Assembly: GCF_003544875.1 (NCBI RefSeq)
Contig: NZ_CP032094.1
Span: 1,488,001-1,552,000, forward strand
Origin: Vibrio alfacsensis
Lineage (GTDB): Bacteria > Pseudomonadota > Gammaproteobacteria > Enterobacterales > Vibrionaceae
Length of the DNA stretch: 64,000 nucleotides
Reading direction: 5' to 3'
Part shown: positions 36,322 through 44,944 of the stretch, piece by piece
How positions within the stretch are numbered: the stretch's first letter is position 1
Layout of the letters: each line of letters starts with the position of its first letter
Notes under the pieces: model-generated
Told to the model about the DNA's origin: nothing
Database searches by the model: none
Seen by the model: only the letters and a program-made list of their open reading frames with translations
Made by a program: the position numbers and the translations under genes

Positions 36322-37185
36322 ATGAGCGATACAAAAATGATCATTCCTAACGTTCGACTCATTCTCGGGCAACCTTGTCGAGCGATTGAGCTTTCTTCCG
36401 AGCAAGAAGAACCGTTCATCGAACCTCATCGTCATCAATATTGGGAAATCGTGTGGTGCAAAGAAGACACCGGCAGTCAGAGTATTGATTTTATCGAATA
36501 CGAAAACCGTGCCAACCGTTTATTCACCATTGCTCCGGGGCAAGTACATTTATCTGAATACATGGGCCAAAATGTGCGGCTACTCGTCTTTGCACCTGGT
36601 TTTGTAGAAACCAACAAGCGCAGTACCCAGCTGGTTGAAAGTGTGTTCTCGACACACGCGGTTCGTCCCCCTTACATCGATTGTAGCGACGAAGGCCTGT
36701 ATTACCTCGATTCGATTTTCACCATGCTCAAAGAAGAGTGTGAACGTGACATTGATGATTGTGATTGGGGGCTTGTGGAGTCGCTGATCAATTGTTTTTT
36801 GCGTTACATGCTACGATATGCAAAAACATCCAAGCTCAAGGGAGGGCAACGCGACGCCCGAGTTGGGCAACTCATCGAGCTAATCGACAAACACTATCAT
36901 GAAGAGAAAAAGTGTGAGTTCTATGCTTCAGAACTGGCCCTAACCAGTAAACGCCTTAATGAGATCGTTAAAGCGGAACGCGGGAAAACCGTGACTCAGT
37001 TAATCCATGATCGCATTATACTCGAAGCCAATCGTGACCTCATATTTTCAACCAAAACCGTCAAAACTATCGCTATAGAACTGGGGTTTGAAGATCCTGC
37101 CTATTTTAGTCGATTTTATCGCAAGCAAATGGGGGAGTCACCCGCAGAATTTCGCCTCCGATGTGTAGATAGTGCAACATTATAG
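36322..37185 (+). CDS. AraC-family regulator with N-terminal cupin
   Basis: 287-aa protein: N-terminal cupin-like ligand domain (EPHRHQYWEIVWC near residue 35) and C-terminal double HTH (about 185-285), with the AraC signature IAIELGFEDPAYFSRFYRKQMGESPAEFR. It is followed by a terminator-like hairpin and then the MATE exporter gene on the same strand, so regulation of that gene is plausible but unproven. The effector is unknown. Confidence 0.85.
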   Translation: MSDTKMIIPNVRLILGQPCRAIELSSEQEEPFIEPHRHQYWEIVWCKEDTGSQSIDFIEYENRANRLFTIAPGQVHLSEYMGQNVRLLVFAPGFVETNKRSTQLVESVFSTHAVRPPYIDCSDEGLYYLDSIFTMLKEECERDIDDCDWGLVESLINCFLRYMLRYAKTSKLKGGQRDARVGQLIELIDKHYHEEKKCEFYASELALTSKRLNEIVKAERGKTVTQLIHDRIILEANRDLIFSTKTVKTIAIELGFEDPAYFSRFYRKQMGESPAEFRLRCVDSATL

Positions 37186-37222
37186 GCGGATAATCCCTTT
37201 AGACCCACATGAATGTACTGAT

Positions 37223-37260
37223 AATACCCGACCATTAATTCATCTCATTCGGGTATTTTT
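37223..37260 (+). terminator. Terminator-like hairpin directly before the MATE start codon
   Basis: Perfect 9-bp stem AATACCCGA (37223-37231) / TCGGGTATT (37249-37257) with a 17-nt loop and a T5 tail ending at 37260, only 7 nt before the MATE ATG. It may end the AraC gene transcript or act as an attenuator or ribosome-access switch for the MATE gene. Confidence 0.75.
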
Positions 37261-37267
37261 GTATCTT

Positions 37268-38620
37268 ATGGCTATCAATCTAAAAACTGATCCTATTTCA
37301 AAATCCTTTTATCAGTATCTGTGGCCAGCACTAACAGGCATGGTGATAAAGTCACTCTTTATCATGGGCGATGCCTTTTTTATTGGTATGGGTGTAGGGC
37401 CAGATGGCCTTGGCGCAATCGCATTGATCATTCCACCTTTTTCCATTTTTACAGCTATCGCCATGATGGTCGGCATCGGTGGTGCGGCAAAAATGTCAAT
37501 TGAGATAGGAAAAGGTAACACAGAAAGCAGCCAAACTTGGTTTAGCCAATCCATGTTACTTACGACCATACTCTCTACGATTGCGGTCGTGATCGCCATG
37601 ATTTGGTTAGAAGAATTGATCGCTTTTATGGGGGCGTCTGGCAACATGGCACAGCTTGCCCACGACTACCTGATCGTACTGCTGCCATTCTTTGTTGTGT
37701 ACTCGCTAGCATGGGTTCTGTCTTGTTTTGTCCGCAATGATGCTAATCCGAAACTCGCCACTTATGCGATGTCTATTGGCGCAGTAACCAACCTTGTGTT
37801 GGATTACATTTTCATTCTTGAAATGGGTATGGGAATGGAAGGAGCTGCTTGGGCAACGGCTATTTCTCAAGTGATGATCGCACTGATCCTAGTGAGTCAT
37901 TTTTCGCGTAAAAAAGGCTCACTGGAGCTGAGTTTAAAAGGCATTGGTTTAAATAAAACCAAAGAAATCTTGAGTATTGGTACACCAACATTCTTCATTG
38001 AAATCACGTCTGCAATGACCATTGTGCTGTTTAACTATGTGCTGCTCACACAGTTTGGTGAAAGCCACATCATTGCCTACGGACTCACAACCAACGTTGG
38101 CGTCTTAGCACTGTTTGTCATGGTCGGCATTGCGCAAGCATGTCAGCCAATCATTAGCTTCAACCATGGTGCCAACCGTCCTGAACGCATTAACGACATC
38201 CTAAAACTGGGGTTAAAAGCGGCCATTGGTAGTGGCACTGTATTCTTGGTGATCGTGTGGATGTTCGCTCCTACTATTGCCGGCGCTTACCTTGGTAGCA
38301 ACAATGAACTGATTCCATTAGCGTCTACCGCTGTGAGTTTCTTCTTCTTAGGCGTGCCATTGATGGGCTTTAACATGGTGGTGGCAAACTTATTTCAAGC
38401 CATTGCGAAACCACAGCAAGCGACATTCATCTCATTAAGTCGTGGATTCGTGTTCATCGCTCTTGGTGTATTGCTATTGCCAAAACTGTTCCCTCAAGAT
38501 GGTATTTGGGCAAGCATTGTGTTTGCCGAAGCCGTCACTGCAGCAATCAGTTTAAGTATGTTACTGACCTACCGACGCCGCTCGATAGATCCAGGCAACT
38601 TGGCCGTTCACACTTCTTAG
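37268..38620 (+). CDS. MATE-family multidrug efflux protein
   Basis: 450-aa inner-membrane protein with about 12 helices and two MATE repeats. Repeat 1 starts YLWPALTGMVIKSLFIMGDAFFIG and repeat 2 starts SIGTPTFFIEITSAMTIVLFNYVLL. It probably exports cationic drugs using Na+ or H+. The ATG at 37268 is the only start that keeps helix 1 whole; longer readings run through the hairpin. No good ribosome site precedes it, because the T-tail of the hairpin lies there. The AraC gene upstream may control it. Confidence 0.85.
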   Translation: MAINLKTDPISKSFYQYLWPALTGMVIKSLFIMGDAFFIGMGVGPDGLGAIALIIPPFSIFTAIAMMVGIGGAAKMSIEIGKGNTESSQTWFSQSMLLTTILSTIAVVIAMIWLEELIAFMGASGNMAQLAHDYLIVLLPFFVVYSLAWVLSCFVRNDANPKLATYAMSIGAVTNLVLDYIFILEMGMGMEGAAWATAISQVMIALILVSHFSRKKGSLELSLKGIGLNKTKEILSIGTPTFFIEITSAMTIVLFNYVLLTQFGESHIIAYGLTTNVGVLALFVMVGIAQACQPIISFNHGANRPERINDILKLGLKAAIGSGTVFLVIVWMFAPTIAGAYLGSNNELIPLASTAVSFFFLGVPLMGFNMVVANLFQAIAKPQQATFISLSRGFVFIALGVLLLPKLFPQDGIWASIVFAEAVTAAISLSMLLTYRRRSIDPGNLAVHTS

Positions 38621-38683
38621 TTCAACCAAATCGAGCCTAGTGATAAACTTGGCTCATTATCCAGAGACAAAAAAGGAAATGTA

Positions 38684-38950
38684 ATGAACCCGATTATTGC
38701 GCTGTTGAAAGAGAACAATATCAGCGACGAGAAAATCCATGAGATTTTCCAAACTCTGACGCAAAATCCCTTTGCAGCAATGGCAACAATCAGCCAACTT
38801 GGTTTACCGCAAGACAAACTGCAAATGCTGATGGCGCAAGTGATGCAAAACCCTACGCTAATCAAAGAAGCCGTGGAAGAGTTAGGATTGGATTTCTCAA
38901 AAGTTGAAGAAGCAAAAGAGAAACTTCAAAACCAAAACCAAGGCAACTAA
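38684..38950 (+). CDS. DUF2999 family protein
   Basis: 88-aa helical cytoplasmic protein starting MNPIIALLKENNISDEKIHEIFQTLTQNPFAAM, which fits DUF2999, a small family seen in Vibrio and relatives. The function is unknown. AAAGGAAATG gives a close ribosome site. It is transcribed alone and ended by a strong terminator. Confidence 0.8.
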   Translation: MNPIIALLKENNISDEKIHEIFQTLTQNPFAAMATISQLGLPQDKLQMLMAQVMQNPTLIKEAVEELGLDFSKVEEAKEKLQNQNQGN

Positions 38951-38966
38951 GTTTCCCTTCCTTAAG

Positions 38967-39010
38967 TAAAGGCCGCTATCACCGTCGTTTAAGGTGATCG
39001 CGGCCTTTGT
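38967..39010 (+). terminator. Terminator after the DUF2999 gene
   Basis: Long stem AAAGGCCGCtATCACC pairing with GGTGATcGCGGCCTTT around a 9-nt loop, followed by GTC. The stem is strong but the T tail is short. Confidence 0.75.
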
Positions 39011-39103
39011 CATTCTACCGCCGAAACATCTTAAACCTGGGTGTTAGAACATGACAAACCGTTCAAAAGGCTCTCCATACATCGAAATTACCTATCAAGT
39101 GAA

Positions 39104-39140
39104 ATAGGAAGTAACTATCAATAGGATAGCTACAAGCGAT
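39104..39140 (+). promoter_or_regulatory. OxyR binding site upstream of ahpC
   Basis: The site reads ATAG-N7-CTAT-N7-ATAG-N7-CGAT over exactly 37 bp, matching the OxyR consensus of four spaced tetranucleotides with a single mismatch in the last. A -10-like TATACT lies at 39167-39172, placing the site just upstream of the -35 region, where OxyR activates. The ahpC ATG is at 39223. Confidence 0.8.
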
Positions 39141-39222
39141 TTTCCTAAAACCTTGTCCAGTGAGAATATACTTTCCGAAAGCAACAACAGCTCAGCTTAA
39201 AACATTCAAAGGAAAGTAAATT

Positions 39223-39780
39223 ATGATTAATACTCAAATCAAACCATTTGCAGCAACAGCATTCAAAAACGGCGAATTCGTAGAAGTTACAGAGCAAGAC
39301 GTTCTAGGTAAATGGGCAGTATTCTTCTTCTACCCAGCAGACTTTACGTTTGTATGTCCAACTGAACTGGGCGACCTAGCAGACCACTACGAAGAGCTAC
39401 AAAAACGTGGCGTAGAAGTGTACTCAGTATCAACTGACACACACTTCACTCACAAAGCATGGCACGACAGCTCAGACACAATCGGTAAGATTCAGTACTA
39501 CATGCTTGGCGACCAAGCTGGCAACATCACAAACAACTTCGGTGTAATGCGTGAAGGCGAAGGTCTTGCAGACCGTGCAACATTCCTAATCGACCCACAA
39601 GGTACTATCCAAGCAATGGAAATCACTGCTGAAGGTATCGGTCGTGACGCAGAAGACCTACTACGCAAAGTGAAAGCCGCTCAATACGTAGCAGCACACC
39701 CAGGCGAAGTTTGCCCAGCTAAATGGAAAGAAGGTGAAGAGACTCTAGCGCCATCACTAGACCTAGTTGGCAAAATCTAA
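39223..39780 (+). CDS. ahpC: Alkyl hydroperoxide reductase subunit C (peroxiredoxin)
   Basis: 185-aa typical 2-Cys peroxiredoxin that reduces H2O2 and organic peroxides. The peroxidatic Cys is in FTFVCPTE (about 47) and the resolving Cys in GEVCPAKW (about 165). Length and motifs match AhpC of enterobacteria. Codon use is strongly biased, as expected for an abundant protein. AAAGGAAAG lies upstream of the ATG. ahpF follows after a hairpin, and an OxyR site lies upstream, so peroxide induction is inferred. Confidence 0.97.
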   Translation: MINTQIKPFAATAFKNGEFVEVTEQDVLGKWAVFFFYPADFTFVCPTELGDLADHYEELQKRGVEVYSVSTDTHFTHKAWHDSSDTIGKIQYYMLGDQAGNITNNFGVMREGEGLADRATFLIDPQGTIQAMEITAEGIGRDAEDLLRKVKAAQYVAAHPGEVCPAKWKEGEETLAPSLDLVGKI

Positions 39781-39794
39781 GCCACTGAAATTTA

Positions 39795-39835
39795 AGTTCT
39801 AATCAGTTCCCGATTTCCTTTTTCTGATTAGAACT
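39795..39835 (+). other. Perfect inverted repeat between ahpC and ahpF
   Basis: 12-bp arms (39795-39806 and 39824-39835) around a 17-nt loop that is itself T-rich. No T tail follows, so it probably protects ahpC mRNA or partly limits read-through, keeping AhpC above AhpF. Confidence 0.7.
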
Positions 39836-39943
39836 GAATTAGAGAGCACTTCAGGTTAGATACCTTGACGACCTTCTTCCTGATTTGCTCTCTCCCCCTT
39901 AGGTTTTATCCAGAGTAACCATTTTATTAAGGTAGTAACAACT

Positions 39944-41512
39944 ATGTTAGACCAAGCAATCCAACAACAACTCAAACAATATCTGGCTAATGTAAAAGAA
40001 GAAGTTCGTTTAGTGGTTAGTCTAGATGAAAGCAAAGCATCGAATGACATTTTGTCTCTAGCGAACCAAATCGCAGAGATGAGCAACCTCATCAAGGTTG
40101 AACGTGACGACAACGCAAGCGTACGTAAACCGGTGATGGCGGTAACTAACCCAGCAAAAGGCACTGCACTACGCTTTGCAGGCTTGCCAATGGGTCACGA
40201 ATTTACCTCTCTCGTATTGGCACTGCTTCACTCTGGCGGTCACCCAATCAAACTAGAACCAGAAGTGATTGAGCAAATCGCCGCACTAGACAAAGATCTA
40301 GACGTAGAGATCTTCATTTCACTGTCGTGTCAAAACTGCCCGGACGTGGTTCAAGCGTTCAACATGATGGCAGCGATCAACCCGAAAGTGAAAGCAACCA
40401 TGATCGACGGTGGTTTGTTCCAAAATGAAGTGAAACAACGCGACATCATGGCTGTACCAAGCGTATTCGTGAACGGTGAGCTATTCGGTCAAGGCCGTAT
40501 GTCTCTGACTGAAATCCTAAACAAAGTGGATGACAGCGCGAGCGAGAAAGCAGCGAAAGCACTGAGCGAAAAAGACCCATACGATGTTCTTGTTGTCGGC
40601 GGTGGCCCTGGTGGTAGCGCAGCTGCTCTATACGCCGCTCGTAAAGGTATTCGCACTGGCGTTGTCGCTAAACGCTTTGGTGGTCAGGTTATGGACACCA
40701 TGGCAATCGAGAACTTCATTTCGGTAAAACGCACTGAAGGTCCAAAACTGGCGACTGATCTAGCAGAACATCTAAAAGAATACGACGTTGACGTCGTAAC
40801 TGAGCAACAAGCTGAGAAGCTAATGGGCGCAGCACACACAGAAGATGGTTTGATTCACATTCAACTTGAAAGCGGCGCAACGCTGAAGAGTAAGAGTGTC
40901 ATCCTAAGCCCTGGTGCACGCTGGCGTGAAATGAACGTCCCTGGCGAGCAAGAGTACCGCAACAAAGGCGTCGCGTACTGCCCACACTGCGACGGTCCAC
41001 TGTTCAAAGGCAAGAAAACTGCAGTTATTGGTGGTGGTAACTCAGGTATCGAAGCCGCTATCGACCTTGCAGGTATCGTAGAACACGTAACCGTTCTTGA
41101 ATTTGCAGACGTACTTCGCGCAGACCAAGTGCTTATCGACAAAGCGAACTCGCTACCAAATATCGATATCATTACGATGGCACAAACCACAGAAGTCGTG
41201 GGTGACGGTACTCGCGTAACAAGCTTGAAGTACAAAGATCGCAACACAGATGAAATCAAAGAGATTGAACTGTCAGGTATCTTTGTTCAAATCGGTCTAA
41301 TACCAAACACAGAATGGCTAAAAGATTCAGAAGTAGCACTATCTGAGCGCGGCGAAATTGAAGTCGGTAGCCGTGGCGAAACTAGCCTAGAAGGTGTGTT
41401 CGCAGCCGGTGACGCAACCACCGTTCCTTACAAACAGATCATCATTGCGATGGGTGAAGGTGCAAAAGCAAGCTTAGGCGCATTTGACTACCTAATCCGT
41501 AAGCAAGGTTAA
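39944..41512 (+). CDS. ahpF: Alkyl hydroperoxide reductase subunit F
   Basis: 522-aa flavoprotein that reduces AhpC with NADH. The N-terminal double thioredoxin-fold domain (about 1-195) has SCQNCPD, the first redox pair. The FAD domain follows ([19 protein letters not shown]), then the second redox pair CPHCDGP (about 345), the NAD site ([12 protein letters not shown]) and the C-terminal AAGDAT motif. Length and order match AhpF. It is 163 bp downstream of ahpC with a hairpin between. A terminator lies at 41635-41664. Confidence 0.97.
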   Translation: MLDQAIQQQLKQYLANVKEEVRLVVSLDESKASNDILSLANQIAEMSNLIKVERDDNASVRKPVMAVTNPAKGTALRFAGLPMGHEFTSLVLALLHSGGHPIKLEPEVIEQIAALDKDLDVEIFISLSCQNCPDVVQAFNMMAAINPKVKATMIDGGLFQNEVKQRDIMAVPSVFVNGELFGQGRMSLTEILNKVDDSASEKAAKALSEKDPYDVLVVGGGPGGSAAALYAARKGIRTGVVAKRFGGQVMDTMAIENFISVKRTEGPKLATDLAEHLKEYDVDVVTEQQAEKLMGAAHTEDGLIHIQLESGATLKSKSVILSPGARWREMNVPGEQEYRNKGVAYCPHCDGPLFKGKKTAVIGGGNSGIEAAIDLAGIVEHVTVLEFADVLRADQVLIDKANSLPNIDIITMAQTTEVVGDGTRVTSLKYKDRNTDEIKEIELSGIFVQIGLIPNTEWLKDSEVALSERGEIEVGSRGETSLEGVFAAGDATTVPYKQIIIAMGEGAKASLGAFDYLIRKQG

Positions 41513-41634
41513 TCTCCAATTTCTTGAGCACACGCACGGTGCTGTGTTTTCTTCCCCGGAAAACCAATCGGGGCACCGTGACAGCGATGAGTAACAAGAA
41601 ATAAAATCAAAAATCCTAGAAGCCCAAAGACTTT

Positions 41635-41664
41635 GCCAGCAGGTATTAACTGCTGGCTTTTTTG
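41635..41664 (+). terminator. Terminator after ahpF
   Basis: GCCAGCAG / CTGCTGGC stem with a 7-nt loop followed by T6. An earlier inverted pair (CACGGTGC at about 41535 and GCACCGTG at 41572-41579) lies between it and the ahpF stop. Confidence 0.85.
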
Positions 41665-41774
41665 GTTTTGGGAAAGCGCGTTGAAAGGGGCAGGTTCTGC
41701 ATTCGCGGATTATTCAATTCAAACCACCAGCACCAAAACGCGCTGTAAATAGATTCTGAATAATCGCTTAGGCT

Positions 41775-41870
41775 TCTTCAGAATGACGATGTTCGTTTAG
41801 CTCTCTCTTTCCGTCATTCCCGCGAACCTAGGTGAGACTGGGAATCTACTTTCTCAAGCTCGAACGAAAG
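41775..41870. repeat. Probable dispersed intergenic repeat
   Basis: The stretch contains GAATGACG followed about 40 bp later by CGTCATTCCCGCG and then TGGGAATCTAC, the kind of imperfect inverted arrangement (CGTCATTCCCGCG...GGGAATCT) that recurs between genes in many proteobacteria. Only one copy is seen here, so the repeat call is from pattern memory. The rest of the 41513-42080 gap has terminators and no gene. Confidence 0.45.
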
Positions 41871-42021
41871 AAGTCCACACGACATACATGTTGATAGCAA
41901 ATAGTGGCTTACTTAACTTGAGTTGAGGTTGCGTGATGAAAAGTATGTTGGAGGTAAAAGGCTAAGCGAAAAAGCAAAGAGGCAAAATGCGAAGAGAGGG
42001 AGGTGTGAATGACAAGCACAA

Positions 42022-42048
42022 AAAAGGCCGCTCTAAGAGCGGCCTTTC
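42022..42048. terminator. Bidirectional terminator after the cold-shock gene
   Basis: GGCCGCTC / GAGCGGCC stem with a 3-nt loop, A-run on the left and TTT on the right. On the minus strand it is followed by TTTTTTG and ends the cold-shock gene. Confidence 0.85.
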
Positions 42049-42080
42049 ATATAATCTTTAGCTTACGCTGTTACTTCTAA

Positions 42081-42293
42081 TTAAAGAGTTGTAACGTTGC
42101 TAGCTTGTGGGCCTTTTTGACCTTGTTCAACTTCGAAAGACACTTTTTGGCCTTCTTTCAGTGTTTTGAAACCTTCAGAAACGATTGAACGGAAGTGTAC
42201 GAATACGTCCGCGCCGCCGTTATCTTGAGTAATGAAACCGAAGCCTTTCTCTTCGTTGAACCATTTTACGATACCAGTATTTTTGTTAGACAT
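42081..42293 (-). CDS. cspA: Cold-shock protein (CspA family)
   Basis: 70-aa single cold-shock domain. RNP-1 (KGFGFI) and RNP-2 (VFVHF) single-strand nucleic acid binding motifs are intact; the ends [22 protein letters not shown] and [10 protein letters not shown] are typical. It acts as an RNA chaperone. The 440-bp region upstream (42294-42734) has no other gene and could hold the long 5' leader typical of cold-induced csp genes. Whether this copy is cold-induced cannot be seen, so the symbol is tentative. Confidence 0.92.
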   Translation of the reverse strand: MSNKNTGIVKWFNEEKGFGFITQDNGGADVFVHFRSIVSEGFKTLKEGQKVSFEVEQGQKGPQASNVTTL

Positions 42294-42734
42294 GTTATGC
42301 CCCTTATGTGTTTATTTTTGAGTAAAAGTTCATCATTAACGACAGTGTTAATGTATTGAATTATGTCATGATACGCGAAAATAAAGGGAAACGTCTAGCT
42401 ACAAAAACTAATTTTCGTAGTGGAAGCTTAACTTGTACTTGGTGCTGCATTTAATAACTCTTTGAACAACTGGGCCGCATACTACCAGAAGCCGTTTTTG
42501 TACAGAACTTTCTTACTTTTTTAAGTTTTTACTTGTTTAAATACCGTTCAAATTAGGCGCGTTTGATTTCATTTATAAATCAATAATAAAGAATTATGTA
42601 CACTATTTATCCAAAATCTCGGTCTGAGAATCATTATGCACAAAAGTCTCAACATTGAGACTTCTGTCAATGCATGATCATAACTCTACTTTGTGTGGAG
42701 ATTGACATAGATTGCCACTCACTTTGGCTGCCAT
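42294..42734. other. Non-coding region upstream of the cold-shock gene
   Basis: About 440 bp between the cold-shock gene and the end of the aminotransferase gene. It is AT-rich with no coding frame. Part of it is likely the promoter and long 5' untranslated leader of the cold-shock gene; I could not place a cold box with confidence. Confidence 0.5.
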
Positions 42735-44141
42735 TTACTTGGGTTGCCATTGATGAGAAGTCACTAACTTATCCATGACGTTATTGATCGCTTGATGGGC
42801 TTTATCCACCACCAAATCAATATCACTGCGCTTAGCAATGAGTGGCGGTGCAAAACCAAGAATATCCCCATGCGGCATCGCTCGGGCGATTAAACCTTGC
42901 TCTAAACATGCGGCGGCGATCTGTGGACCCACTTTCAAGTTGGGATCAAAATGAGTGCGTCGTTCTTTATCTGAGGAAAACTCCAACGCATGCAGCATAC
43001 CGATACCACGCGTGTCCCCTACTATAGGATGATCAGAAAAAGTTTTCGCCATACGCTGTTGTAAATACCCACCAACCTCAGCCGCATTCTGAACCAACCC
43101 CTCACGCTCAATGATGTCTAGATTACAGTTTGCCGCCGCTGCACCTAAAGGGTGACCAGAGTAGGTATATCCATGCCCAAATGGTCCCCAATCATCCGTA
43201 CCGTCTTCAAGCACATTCCATACTCTCTCTCCGACGATCACTCCAGAAAGGGGTTGGTACGCCGATGTCAGCCCTTTTGCTATTGTGATTAAGTCGGGTT
43301 TCATGTCGTAAAGTATCGAGCCAAACGCAGTACCAAGACGACCAAACCCGCACACCACTTCATCAGCTATCAATAACACATCGTATTTATCCAACACTTT
43401 GCGAATGGCTGACCAATAACCTTGAGGGGGCGGGACGATCCCTCCGGTCCCTAACACTGGTTCGGCGATCATGGCTGCAACTGTATCTGGTCCCTCAGCA
43501 AGAATCATGGCTTCAAGTTGTTCGGCGCAATATTGGGAAAATGCCTGCTCAGATAAGCTGCTGTCCTCACGGCGATAATAGTAAGGCGCGATAGTGTGTT
43601 TAATACGTTCGAGTGGAAGATCAAAGTGAGCATGAAACAGCGGCAAGCCCGTTAACGATCCGGAAGCAATACTTGAGCCATGGTAGCCACGCTCGCGCGA
43701 GATGATTTTCTTTTTGTCTGGTAAACCGCGGACATTGTTGTAATACCAAACGAGTTTTAACTGAGTTTCATTGGCATCACTCCCTGACATCCCATAATAC
43801 ACTTTGCTCATCCCCTCTGGTGCCATTCTAATAATGCGATCAGAAAGCGTCACCAGCGCTTCATTCGTATGTCCAACGTAAGTGTGATAGTAAGCGAGTT
43901 GTTTTGCCTGCTCATAAATTGCATCCGCCATTTCTGTGCGCCCATAGCCAATATTGACGCAATACAGCCCTGCAAATCCGTCAATCAATTCAATGCCCTT
44001 TGAATCCATGATACGGATGCCATGACCACCAGTAATGACTCTGCCTGGCAGTTCACCATGAGCATACTGTTTGAGATGCGTAGAGGCGTGAAATACACGT
44101 TGACGATCGATGTCCAATAAGCGTTGCGTTTTATCATTCAT
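42735..44141 (-). CDS. doeD: Class III aminotransferase, DoeD-like (ectoine degradation)
   Basis: 468-aa PLP-dependent class III (omega) aminotransferase. Visible: SGSDANETQLKL for phosphate binding, the Asp in LLIADEVVCGFGR, and the PLP lysine in TIAKGLTSAYQPLSG (about 287). Substrate type cannot be told from motifs, but the neighbours, a DoeX-like Lrp regulator and a DoeA-like ectoine hydrolase, point to 2,4-diaminobutyrate or a related intermediate. I prefer ATG 44141 (MNDKTQR), with GGGG 6 nt upstream, over 44159. A TCCGAC repeat lies about 120 bp upstream. A beta-alanine- or taurine-type transaminase is the alternative. Confidence 0.75.
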   Translation of the reverse strand: MNDKTQRLLDIDRQRVFHASTHLKQYAHGELPGRVITGGHGIRIMDSKGIELIDGFAGLYCVNIGYGRTEMADAIYEQAKQLAYYHTYVGHTNEALVTLSDRIIRMAPEGMSKVYYGMSGSDANETQLKLVWYYNNVRGLPDKKKIISRERGYHGSSIASGSLTGLPLFHAHFDLPLERIKHTIAPYYYRREDSSLSEQAFSQYCAEQLEAMILAEGPDTVAAMIAEPVLGTGGIVPPPQGYWSAIRKVLDKYDVLLIADEVVCGFGRLGTAFGSILYDMKPDLITIAKGLTSAYQPLSGVIVGERVWNVLEDGTDDWGPFGHGYTYSGHPLGAAAANCNLDIIEREGLVQNAAEVGGYLQQRMAKTFSDHPIVGDTRGIGMLHALEFSSDKERRTHFDPNLKVGPQIAAACLEQGLIARAMPHGDILGFAPPLIAKRSDIDLVVDKAHQAINNVMDKLVTSHQWQPK

Positions 44142-44259
44142 GATTTTCCCCTTAAGCATTCACGCGGATGTGAGAACGTTCGATCTTTTTAAATACTCAG
44201 ACGTGTCAATCATTATGTGTATCTATACCCATATGAACGACGACTCAACGTCATAAAAA

Positions 44260-44273
44260 TCCGACACTCCGAC
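44260..44273. promoter_or_regulatory. Repeated TCCGAC element upstream of doeD
   Basis: TCCGACACTCCGAC, two direct copies of TCCGAC 8 bp apart. The same core occurs at 44931-44936 upstream of doeX and 46152-46157 upstream of doeA. It is a candidate binding element for the DoeX-like regulator. Confidence 0.45.
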
Positions 44274-44395
44274 ACATAGATACACTGTAGAGGAGGAGAG
44301 ATTTCAAATATTTCTGATGATGCTGAAAAGGAGGGCAAAACTTTCTGTTTGAAAGGGTTAAACATGTGTTTTTTTCTGCACGCCCTTCCCCGAAG

Positions 44396-44884
44396 CTAAC
44401 CATTAAAAATGATCGAGTTTTGATTGATGTCTAAAGAGGGTACATGGCTTTTGATGGTTTTCGTCACGATGTAAGTAAAGTAGCGCTCAATGCCAAGATC
44501 AGAATCTAACCAACCATCCATTAATCGTTGGTATTGATCAATGTCTTCAGTCTGAACTTTTAAGATGTAATCGATGCCGCCACCCGTCGCATAACAGTCC
44601 GTTACTTCTGAGGTTTGGTGGATCATTTTCTCAAAGCGACGAAATGACTGAGCACTGTGTTCTTTGAGTGTCATTTCCACCAGAACAGATGTGCGCTTGA
44701 AGAGGATGTCTGTATTTACTTTTGCTCCATATCCCTCAATGATTCCCGCTTCTTCCAGCTTTTTAACGCGCTCCCAACAAGGGCTTACCGATAGGTTTAT
44801 CGCCTGAGCAAGGTGGGATTTAGTAATACGACCATTCTTATGTAAGATCTGTAATATTTTCACGTCGTAGCGATCCAGACGCAT
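44396..44884 (-). CDS. doeX: Lrp/AsnC-family regulator, DoeX-like
   Basis: 162-aa Lrp/AsnC regulator: N-terminal HTH (about 5-55, KILQILHKNGRITKSHLAQAINLSVSPCWERVKKLEEAGII) and a C-terminal RAM ligand domain (VTDCYATGGGIDYILKVQTED). It lies between the DoeD-like and DoeA-like genes on the same strand, the position of DoeX in ectoine-degrading bacteria, where the effector is an ectoine breakdown product. The assignment is from context. The start ATG at 44884 has GAGGGAGG upstream. Confidence 0.8.
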   Translation of the reverse strand: MRLDRYDVKILQILHKNGRITKSHLAQAINLSVSPCWERVKKLEEAGIIEGYGAKVNTDILFKRTSVLVEMTLKEHSAQSFRRFEKMIHQTSEVTDCYATGGGIDYILKVQTEDIDQYQRLMDGWLDSDLGIERYFTYIVTKTIKSHVPSLDINQNSIIFNG

Positions 44885-44944
44885 GGCTTCCCTCCCTCAG
44901 TTATTCTTTCTATTTTATCTTTAAAAAACGTCCGACGCTCAAAT

